Assembly: GCA_947179155.2 (NCBI GenBank)
Contig: OX359266.1
Location: 46,406,039 to 46,470,038, forward strand
DNA length: 64,000 bases
DNA from: Hedera helix
Taxonomy: Eukaryota > Streptophyta > Magnoliopsida > Apiales > Araliaceae
Reading direction: 5' to 3'
Shown here: positions 45,901 through 54,828 of the stretch, one piece after another
Layout of the letters: each line of letters starts with the position of its first letter
Position numbering within the stretch: the stretch's first letter is position 1
Program-made: the position numbers and the translations under genes
Notes under the pieces: generated by a model
What the model was told of the DNA's origin: nothing
The model's input: only the letters and a program-made list of their open reading frames with translations
The model's database searches: none

Positions 45901-46262
45901 TGCACGAGCATGCATAAAATTAATTCATTTATGGGATTCAGTAATCTATTATACGTTTTGTACAGCATTTAACAATCCCAAACCTGTATAGGTAACGTGC
46001 ATGTTAATTAGCAACGGACAACATTAGTGGTGGGCACTTATAAAATAAATAAAAACGTAAGGTATTTTATTTGTCGCCTCTTATGAGGACTGAAAATAGT
46101 GGTGGACTTAGCAGCCGATGAGGACTGAGATACTACTTCTTTGGGCGTTAGTCAAATTCGACATGCGAGTGGCGGGCGCTTAATTTGGGCTCTTCATTTC
46201 CATAGCCCATTATTGATTAGTTCTTTACTTGGGTTAGGTGGGTAGGTCGGTAGTAGCTTTGT
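42975..46262. other. B-4 to A-4 intergenic region
   Basis: Collinear with 2884-6198 but with frequent substitutions and indels (for example a 22-bp deletion near 46100). It contains the orthologous MITE. No gene seen. Confidence 0.6.
44740..44911. mobile_element. MITE-like inverted repeat, unit 4 copy
   Basis: 172 bp with CTACAAGG flanks, diverged from the other copies by several substitutions. It shows the insertion is older than unit 4's separation. Confidence 0.65.
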
Positions 46263-46272
46263 TATATAAATA
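46263..46272 (+). promoter_or_regulatory. TATA box of A-4
   Basis: TATATAAATA about 130 bp upstream of the A-4 ATG, in a leader nearly identical to the other A copies. Confidence 0.55.
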
Positions 46273-46400
46273 GTGAACTCTTTATGTGGGAAATATCAGA
46301 GCAGTAACTGAACAAACAGAAAGTAATAGAAAGAGAGAGAGAGGCCAATATCCTCTTCTTTCTCTTCTACCAAGTTTAGCAGGTCAATTCATAGGCTAAA

Positions 46401-47549
46401 ATGGGTGCCGGTGGCCGTATGTCCGATCCGCCTAATGGCAAGAAGACAGCAGCTGAGGCCCTTCGACGAGCTCCTCACGAGAAACCTCCATTCACAATAG
46501 GAGACTTAAAGAAAGCCATTCCAGCTCATTGCTTCCAAAAGTCTCTCGTCACATCTTTCCGATACCTTATTCAGGATCTACTCATGGCCTACTCCCTCTA
46601 CTATGTGGCCACAAATTATATCGACCTCCTCCCTCGTCCTCTCAACTATTTGGGCTGGGCTGCTTACATTGCCGTTCAAGGTTGTGTCCTAACCGGGGCT
46701 TGGGTCGTCGGCCACGAATGTGATCACCATGCATTTAGCGACTACCAATGGGTGGATGACCTTGTTGGCCTTGTTGTTCACTCTTCCCTCATGGTCCCTT
46801 ATTTCTCCTGGAAAATTAGCCACCGTCGTCATCATGCCAACACTCAGTCTCTTGACAATGACGAGGTGTATGTCCCAAGATTCAAGTCCAATATCCGGAA
46901 TTATTACAAACTCCTCAATAATCCACCTGGCCGAGTACTTGTTTGGATTACCACACTCCTTATAGGTTTTCCTTTATACTTGATGTTCAACGTTTCCGGA
47001 CACAAGTATGAAAGGTGGACTTCCCATTATGATCCCCAGAGCCCACTTTACTCCGAACGTGAGCGTAAGGAGATCATTATTTCTGATGTTGCTATTCTCG
47101 CTGTCATCTATGGGCTATACCGTCTCGTATTGGCCAAAGGATTTGCATGGGTTTTCCTCGTGTATGGTGGTCCACTCCTAGTTGTTAACGGTTGGTTCGT
47201 GTTGATCACCATACTCAATCACACTCACCCATCTTTGCCTTACTACGATTCCACCGAGTGGGACTGGTTGAGGGGAGCTCTATGCACCGTGGACAGAGAC
47301 TATGGAATTCTAAACAAGGTCTTCCATAACGTGTGTAATGCTCATGTCTGCCACCATATTTTCTCGATGATTCCACATTATCATGGACTGGAAGCAACAG
47401 AAGCAATGAAGCCGATATTGGGTGAATATTATCAATATGATGGAACTCCAATCCTGAAGGCAATGTATAGAGAAATGAAGGAATGCATTTACGTCGAGAA
47501 AGATGAAGGTGAGACCAAAGGAGTCTACTGGTATAGAAGTAAGTTTTGA
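46401..47549 (+). CDS. Divergent FAD2-like desaturase, type A, copy 4
   Basis: 382 aa, the same protein as A-1 to A-3, although its neighbours C-4, B-4 and B-5 are all pseudogenes. I found only about two synonymous differences from A-3 in the coding region (near 46575 and 46778), and the 3' flank shares the A-3-type GAAAGCGTT (near 47728). The DNA upstream of about 46100 is much more diverged. This is best explained by gene conversion from another A copy. Confidence 0.92.
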   Translation: MGAGGRMSDPPNGKKTAAEALRRAPHEKPPFTIGDLKKAIPAHCFQKSLVTSFRYLIQDLLMAYSLYYVATNYIDLLPRPLNYLGWAAYIAVQGCVLTGAWVVGHECDHHAFSDYQWVDDLVGLVVHSSLMVPYFSWKISHRRHHANTQSLDNDEVYVPRFKSNIRNYYKLLNNPPGRVLVWITTLLIGFPLYLMFNVSGHKYERWTSHYDPQSPLYSERERKEIIISDVAILAVIYGLYRLVLAKGFAWVFLVYGGPLLVVNGWFVLITILNHTHPSLPYYDSTEWDWLRGALCTVDRDYGILNKVFHNVCNAHVCHHIFSMIPHYHGLEATEAMKPILGEYYQYDGTPILKAMYREMKECIYVEKDEGETKGVYWYRSKF

Positions 47550-47840
47550 TGTGCCACTGAAAGCGAACCAAAAACCGCTGGAGGACCGGTTTCTGTACTT
47601 GTTAATTACTGCACGTTTTTCTTCTATTTTTTAAATTATTTTTTGTCTTCCATTACCTAGTAGCTTAATTAGGTGGTAAGCTTAAATTGTACTCGATCAG
47701 CAATATTCTTGTATATTAATGGGTTGAAAGCGTTATCTATCATGAATAATATATAAATTCTACATGTCATCAGTTATTCAAGAATATCCTTTTGTGAATT
47801 ACAGTTTCTAAACGTTTTCATTTGTCGTCAAATTCATTTT
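47550..47840. other. A-4 3' flank up to the A/B-5 junction
   Basis: Matches the 3' flank of A-3 to about 47832-47840, then switches abruptly into the interior of a B gene. Confidence 0.8.
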
Positions 47841-48521
47841 GTCCCTCGATTCAAGAACACAATTCGATCCTATTATCATTACTTCAACAATCCACTTGGC
47901 TGAGTCTTCATCATTGCATTCACTTTTACCCTAGGATGGCCTTTGTACTTGATTATAAACATAGCCGGATGATCTTATAACCGGTTTGCCCGTCATTTTG
48001 ACCCCTACAGTCCTATTTACTCTGAACGTGAGCGGGCTCAAATCTTGTTCTCTGATATTGGTTTTCTTGCAGTTGGTTATGGGTTATATCGAATCGCCCT
48101 AGTGAATGGATTTTCATAGGTTATGCTAGTATATAAAGCTCCGTTACATGTTGTAAACGGGTTTCTTGTAATGATCATTTTAATGCATCACACTCATCTT
48201 TCATCGCCTCACTACGATTCTTTCGAGTGGGACTGGTTGAGAGGAGCTCTAGCCACCATCGATAGGGATTATGGAATTCTAAACAAAGTGTTCCATCACA
48301 TAGCGGATACCTATGTGCTTCATCATTTGATCTTCACTATCCCACATTATCATGCTGAGGAGGCCACCAAAGCGATAAAGCCAATGTTGGGGGATTATTA
48401 TCATTATGATGGTACTCCATTCTACAAGGCAATGTGGAGAGAAGCAAAGGAATGTCTCTATGTTGAGGAAGAGGAAGGCGAAAAGATAAAAGGTGTATAC
48501 TGGTACAAAAATAAGCTCTGA
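47841..48521 (+). pseudogene. FAD2-like type B pseudogene fragment (B-5)
   Basis: Covers only the 3' ~57% of a B gene, from the base equivalent to the first base after the target duplication in B-4 (42294) to the TGA after YKNKL. It shares with B-4 the Trp-to-TAG stop after the GF motif (near 48116) and the ancestral C-terminus, so the two descend from the same pseudogene. Further stops are visible at two Arg positions (CGA to TGA). Box 3 HVLHH is kept. Confidence 0.9.
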
Positions 48522-50555
48522 GTTCAGTCCTCACATGAGAATTAATGCACTAGGATATATTAGTGTTGAAAATACAACTCAACGCCGGTACAAGCTTAAA
48601 ATGATTTTGATAGTTAGTCACATGAGAATTAATCTTTTTATTATATTTTATAACTTTAATAAAATAAAACTCTTTTTAAAAATTCTTAAACTTAAGCTTT
48701 AGTAACCTGATATATCCATAATTAATTGAGGCAATTATATTTTTTGAGATGACTTGAACTTGGTATGCACTTATAGATTCCGCTAAAGAGAAAAAAAAAA
48801 CACTACACTCCTAGAAAGAAATTGTAACTGTAAATTTATTAGCTTCCGCTAAAGAAAGAAATTATAATTGTAAGTGGCCTGTGAAAAAACACTACTAGAA
48901 ATTGCATACTTGAGCTAACTACTAATAATACTAATATTCCTCTCAAATGTAACTTTACCATAATGGATAAATTGCATTTACACTATCAAATTAATGTTAT
49001 AAAGGTAATATGACAGCTAGAACTCTAATATTATATTAGGTAACTAACTCGTATAACTATTATAAGGATGTACCAATAATATATATTCTGCTAATGAATA
49101 ATATGTATGAATAAAACTATGGACGAAACTTCAGTTTTACTTATGTAGGTTTGTAACTGACATGGCTGATGTATTAATTCCCCTGTTTGATTAACTAAAC
49201 GCAATCCAAAAGGAAACAAAAAATCAATTTTTTTTATACTCTTACATGCATGTAAAACTTTTGCCAACCTGATAAGTTAAACCGAACTGAACCAAAGAAC
49301 TTGACGGTTCAAACTTCACACATTCAATTAATTTCGACAATGTTAGTTTTCTTTTAATTACGTGAGTACTTTATTTGTTAAGTTATTTTTGAGCAACTTG
49401 ATACTTTAGCTATCATATATTAATTAACAGTTTTATAGACTTTTTTCACTGCATATATTAAATTGCAGGCTTAATATGAGACTAACTAGAGTGATTATAG
49501 GAATTTTAGATGGGATAATCATATTTTACGAGTTGTTATCATATATATTGATCCGATTATAAACAATTAATCACAAAAAAGATAGATTATAACATTTATT
49601 ATTGTTAATGCCTAATTTTGTCCGCCCTACAATTACCATTATTATATATATTGATCCGATTATAAACAGTTAATCACAAACAAAAAAAGATTATAATATT
49701 TATTATTGTTAACGTCTAATTTTGTGCTGTTGGAATAAGTTGATATTTAATAAAAAAGAATTGTGTAACCTATTTCTCCACGCTCGTAGTCTTATTTATA
49801 CTTTTTCATCAACCTGCGATGAGCATCCATGGCCAATTGGGAATCCTTTAACTTGAATCCAATTAGGAATATAACGTTAACCGATCAATTCTTATCACTT
49901 CTAAAATTTAGAATCATTATCTAATTTGAAATCATAATTTAGCATGGACTTTAACCCTCCTAAACCACCAAGACACCCTAAAAGTGACACTTGAATGGCC
50001 CTACCCAAACATTGGACCCATAATAGTGTATAAAAATAATTCAACCCTACTTCCCTCCTTAAATAATCTTGGGCCCACACCATATCCAAGGTCCAATAAA
50101 TTATATTTCAATATTGTCCCTCACTCTCTTATTTATAAAAAAAAATTAATAGGAGAGTTTCACCATTTAATAAAAATAATTAGATAAATTAAAAAAAGGA
50201 CCAAAATATCCTTTTAACTGCCATGTTCACCAAAAACTGTCACTAATCATGAAAAGTCTCACAGATTAATCAATTTCACAGCTTTATTTGAAACTCAACT
50301 AATCACGGAAAGTCTCGCACATACTTTCTCTTAGGTTATGTTTGTTTATAAAAATATACTTAAAATTGGACTATTTATTTTAATTTAATATTACTTTATA
50401 CTATTTAATTATTTGATGATTATTAATCTCTTAATATTAGACTATTAGCCCAATAAAGCCATTTAATTGCTTGAAATGATGGGAACCATTAATTCTAAAT
50501 TGTTTATGCAATTATATAATCTCACTTAAATAGTCTTAGAAATAATAATAAATAA
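48522..50555. other. Degenerate copy of the B-to-A intergenic region (unit 5)
   Basis: Homologous to the first half of 2884-6198 with deletions and a small local duplication (about 49530-49720). The MITE is absent at its expected place near 50235. No gene. Confidence 0.6.
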
Positions 50556-51396
50556 AACAGTCCATAAGACTATTTAAAGGACTATTAATCTCCCGTCATG
50601 ATATAAAATAATCTGAAATAATATTAAATTAATATAAATAGTCAAATCCCTAGTATGTTTTTTATAAAAAAAATATAGCCTTAGTTTTTTCTAATAAACA
50701 TGGAGGTGAAATTTTTTTTCCCTTTCTTGGGGGTTGAATCAATATCACTGAAAAGTCCATCATATTAACAATTAATATTCTATTAGCTTTAAAGTGGTGA
50801 GCATCAAAAGTCAGGAAAAAAAAAATCCACCAATATTGACTATAGTAGGGGTGTGTAATTCTTTCGGGTTTTTTGGTTATTCGAATCGATCGATTTTGGT
50901 ATCAAAAAAATTAGTACGACTTCGGTTCGATATATCGATTTTTTGGTACGGTAACGGTTTGAGGTTTTCTGGCTTCGGTATATACCGACCATGCCAATTG
51001 TACCTGTAATTTGTGAATCTGTAAGAGTAGCAAAACAGAAGCAGAGCTGAGTTTGTAAGGCAGCAAGATAAAGAAGAGAAAGAGAAGGACTTTCATTGTT
51101 TGGTTGGTGGAGAATGGAAGTATAGAGCAGTTTGGTGCAGAAATTGCAGAGGGAATAATATAAATAAGAAATTAAAAGAAAATATATGTGGGATTTGGAG
51201 GAGAGAGAAAGATTGAACATGTGATTAGGTGCTCTACATACAGTAGGAGAAAGAAACATATGTGGGATTTGGAGGAGAGAGAAAGATTTAACATGTTTCA
51301 GAGAGAATTTTTAGTTTTCCATTAGCGAGCAAAGAGATGACCAAGTCTCAGTATTCTGTATACTGTACCCATAGCCAATTTTTGGTATACAATCAG
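50556..51396. other. Unassigned sequence before the chromovirus insertion
   Basis: Contains a T/G-rich stretch (about 50845-51000) with TTCGGTT/TCGGTA-type repeats resembling a non-autonomous transposon end, and a short direct repeat of GAGGAGAGAGAAAGATT near 51200 and 51270. No gene recognised. Confidence 0.5.
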
Positions 51397-51959
51397 TGTG
51401 ACGCCCCCAAATTTGGGCCCACACAGCCCAAACTTGAGTCGTCAAAAGACTACAACAAAATTATTACAACAAAGCACAGCGTACAACAATACAATGTATA
51501 TTAATACACAATTAAATCTTCACTATTATTGTCACACTATTTTACAACACGTGAAGACTACGACAGCTATTTCTCGGACTCTCACTCCATCCCCCGGCTA
51601 GACCCCGTTATGTTTTCATCTCCTGTTGAAAAACAATGGAACGAAAAGAAAGGGTGAGCTCAAATAGCCCAGTAAGAAATATCATGACTAAGATAATGAC
51701 GAATAAATTATCATTAGCCTTCAACAGTTGAGTTCTTGATAGAATACAATAGACTACAAGGTTTATATCAAAAACTGTAGTTAAATTCTTAAACAATGTT
51801 CAGATCAATAATAGCAGCGGAATGAGCAATCTATTAGAAGAATAATGCAGACTATAATGTCCACTCGCTTCTCTTTTTTGTAAAAATATCATCAACTTTT
51901 ATCATCTGAAATACCATTAGTCATGATAATAAAAATTCACAGTTCCTGATCATAATCAT

Positions 51960-52200
51960 GCAGATCAACAGTTCATATTTGCATTACGGGCCAAAGACAT
52001 TTAATATAACACCAACGGTCATGATTATACCAGATTCAGCCTTTGGTAATAATCATACCAATCAACAGTTCATCTTTGCACTACGGGCCAAAGATATTCA
52101 ATAAAGCACCAACGGTCATGATTATACCAGATTCAGCCTTTGGTCATAATCATACCAACCAACAGTTCATCTTTGTACTACGGGTCAAAGAGAACATTCA
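51960..52200. repeat. Tandem ~80-100-bp repeats inside the LTR
   Basis: About three imperfect copies of a unit containing CAACAGTTCATCTTTGCACT, ACGGGCCAAAGA and CCAACGGTCATGATTATACC. Repeated in the other LTR at 59654-59894. Confidence 0.75.
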
Positions 52201-52848
52201 CCACGTGTCATAAAAGACACCGAACAGATGTATCGCCTTTAACCTAGTATATCGCCTTTAACCTATCATCTGTTCAACAATTATATCACATCTGTGCCCC
52301 CGGCCACAAATATTCACAACAGCTTGATTCTTGATGATTAATACAAATAACAGTGATACAAATGATGAACAGAAGAACAGGATAAACAATAAGTATCGGA
52401 AGTTTACTTTGTGCAGATTCAAATAATGTCCAAATTGCCAACATGATGTGGAGTGAAATTTAAAAATGATATTCAAGATCCACAGTTCAGAATAACGATT
52501 ACAGTTCAATAGAAATGTTCAGAAAATAGGAAGGTTCAGTTGAACTAATGAAATTCAACTATTATGGAACATATAATATTTTTAGGAATTATAGAAGCAA
52601 TAGTTCCATAATAAGTTTCGATTTAGGTGTATGGAAGAAAATAATATCCCTTACCGTAGCAGGTTTGATTAACAAAAGGTGAAGGGAATTAATATCCCTT
52701 ACCATAGTAAGTTTGAATAATGGAAGATGAAAAAGATGGTATCCCTTATGAGTATAAAGGAAAATGATATCACTTACGAATATGGAATAAAAGTGTCATG
52801 TGATAATTCGTGTAGACAAATTATTTCCACACGAGACAAATAAAAAGG

Positions 52849-53101
52849 GTTATTCACCAACAGGCGATAATCCGCACCGTAAGGTTATTCCCATCAATTT
52901 GAATACGAATAGTTATTCACCAAACAGGCGTAATCCGCACCGTAAGGTTATTCCCACAATTTAATAGAATTTGAACACGAAGAGTTATTCACCAAACAGG
53001 CGTAATCCGCACCGTAAGGTTATTCTCAAAGATTAATAAGGAATGAATACAAAAGGTTATTCACCAACAGGCGGTAAACCGCGCCGTAAGGTTATTCCCA
53101 C
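52849..53101. repeat. Four tandem ~63-72-bp repeats inside the LTR
   Basis: Each copy starts GTTATTCACCAA(A)CAGGCG, contains CCGCACCGTAAGGTTATTC, and is separated from the next by AT-rich spacer (starts at about 52849, 52912, 52984 and 53055). Same array at 60543-60795. By its position relative to the TATA box it lies in the transcribed part of the LTR. Confidence 0.85.
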
Positions 53102-53866
53102 AATTTAATACATGGAAATAAATGGCACAAGAAAGAAACGATATTATTTTCGAGAATCAAAGAATGATAATCCCTTCAAGTAAGAAAGAAAATAATATCC
53201 ATTTATGATGATGAAAAGAGTGATACCCCTTACCGTAGTAAATTTAAATAATATAAGATGAAAGAATATGATATTCCTTACCGTAGTAAGTTTAAATAAT
53301 AGAAGATGAAAGAATATGATATTCCTTACCACAGTAAATTTAAGAGTGTGAAAAGAATAATATTCCTTACCGTAGTAAGTTTAAGAGTGTGAAAAGAATA
53401 ATATTCCTTACCTTAACACGTGACTGGATATTGATTTAAATGAGGTTGATCAACCTATATTTTTATAATAAAATTAGTAATTTCCACATATAAATTTCAA
53501 AGTGTATGATAACTCGTATAATATGAATTATCAAAATTATATATATTTAACATAATTTTTGTAGTATAATATAACTACTTTTAAATAGTTTTAAAAATAA
53601 TATTCCAAAATAAATCTTCCAAAGAAAGCTTTTAAAAATGAATCTTCTCAAAGAAGAGTCTTCTAAAGGAAGATTTGTGAATACCGTGAAAAATAGGAAT
53701 TTATAAAATTATTACTCTTTAATAAAAGACTTACTTGAAAAATTCCTGCACTCCTTTTGGCTTTCAAACACTCAAAATAGCCTTACTATTCTCAGAGAAA
53801 ACTCATAAAATTCTTATAGAAAAATTTTATGTTTTAGGTGTGATTTTTCTATTCAGCTGAACAAGC

Positions 53867-53875
53867 TATTTATAG
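53867..53875 (-). promoter_or_regulatory. TATA box in the 3' LTR
   Basis: Minus-strand CTATAAATA, the copy of the promoter at 61561-61569. Confidence 0.6.
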
Positions 53876-54828
53876 GAGAAAATAAGTTACTATGCGTGGT
53901 AGGTGGGCTGAAAAATATTCAGCAGAGGCTGCTACGCAGCCTCCACCAACCCACTTCAGCAAATTCACATTTCTCACATTTCATGTGGGCCCCACAGTGG
54001 GTCCCACATATTTCTTACTATTCACTTACTATTCACGTTACTATTCACGTCACTATTCACGTTACTATTCACGTCACTATTCACGTTACTATTTCAAATA
54101 GTAAAATTAATTATTTTATTTTTTTTTATTTATTTATTTATTCTTCCTGTGAGTCCAACATATAAAATAATGTTACCATAATAATGTAAGAAACACGTTA
54201 CATATTTTTATTAATTTAATAATATAAATTACAGTATATTTGCTACTGTGACAATTATTAGATTCAATAATTTTAAACTACAGTGCACCAACAATTATTG
54301 ACTCGATGATATGAAATACAGTGTAATGACAATTATTGAATCAATAATGCAAAATACTGTGTAGCAACAATAATTGAATTGATAATATAAAATATTATGC
54401 AGTGACAATTATTGATGAAATGATGCGCAACAGTTACGGTGTCAATTATCAGACCAATAATATGAGACACTGTGCAATACCGTGTGCTACTGTAGAGTAC
54501 CGTGTGCTACAGAAAATACCATAATTTACCGTATGCTACTATTCTTTTATCACCAGTATTTTAACAGTTAACACCGTTGACTATTTTTATTTAAAAAGGT
54601 TACTTCTGTCGTTTTCTATATCCGACAAATATTCCGTTGTGGGGTCCACAAATAATTTGTTATTTCGGCGCCGTCGTACGACCCGAATATTCCCCGACAA
54701 AACGAATATTGTCCGTCAAAATAAAATTTGCATATAACATCCTTAACTTTCGTCAATTTAACCACTTACTGTTTCATGAAAAATATATAAAGAAAAATTA
54801 AATTTTATATTTCATAAAATTCGGGGTC

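Larger units (their letters stand above)
33186..50555. repeat. Degenerate units 4 and 5 of the array
   Basis: This stretch aligns to the same C-B-A module but with many substitutions and indels. It holds the 5' half of pseudogene C-4, pseudogene B-4 split by an LTR element, the intact gene A-4, and a second B remnant (B-5) followed by B-to-A intergenic sequence. Recognisable homology to the intergenic part ends near 50555. The flanks of A-4 are clearly more diverged than A-4 itself. Confidence 0.8.

Noticed and set aside
50845..51000. TTCGGTT/TCGGTA-rich stretch as a hAT or other transposon end
   Set aside because: I could not find a matching opposite end; similar motifs right of the retroelement (62530-62600) are suggestive only.
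52849..53101. Regularly spaced LTR repeats as a CRISPR-like array
   Set aside because: The array is inside a plant retrotransposon LTR, repeats are imperfect, spacers are AT-rich and similar, and no cas gene exists here.
53892..54165. Open frames over the TATTCACGT repeats in the LTR
   Set aside because: They are translations of a short simple repeat (TIHV and YYSR runs) with no coding evidence.
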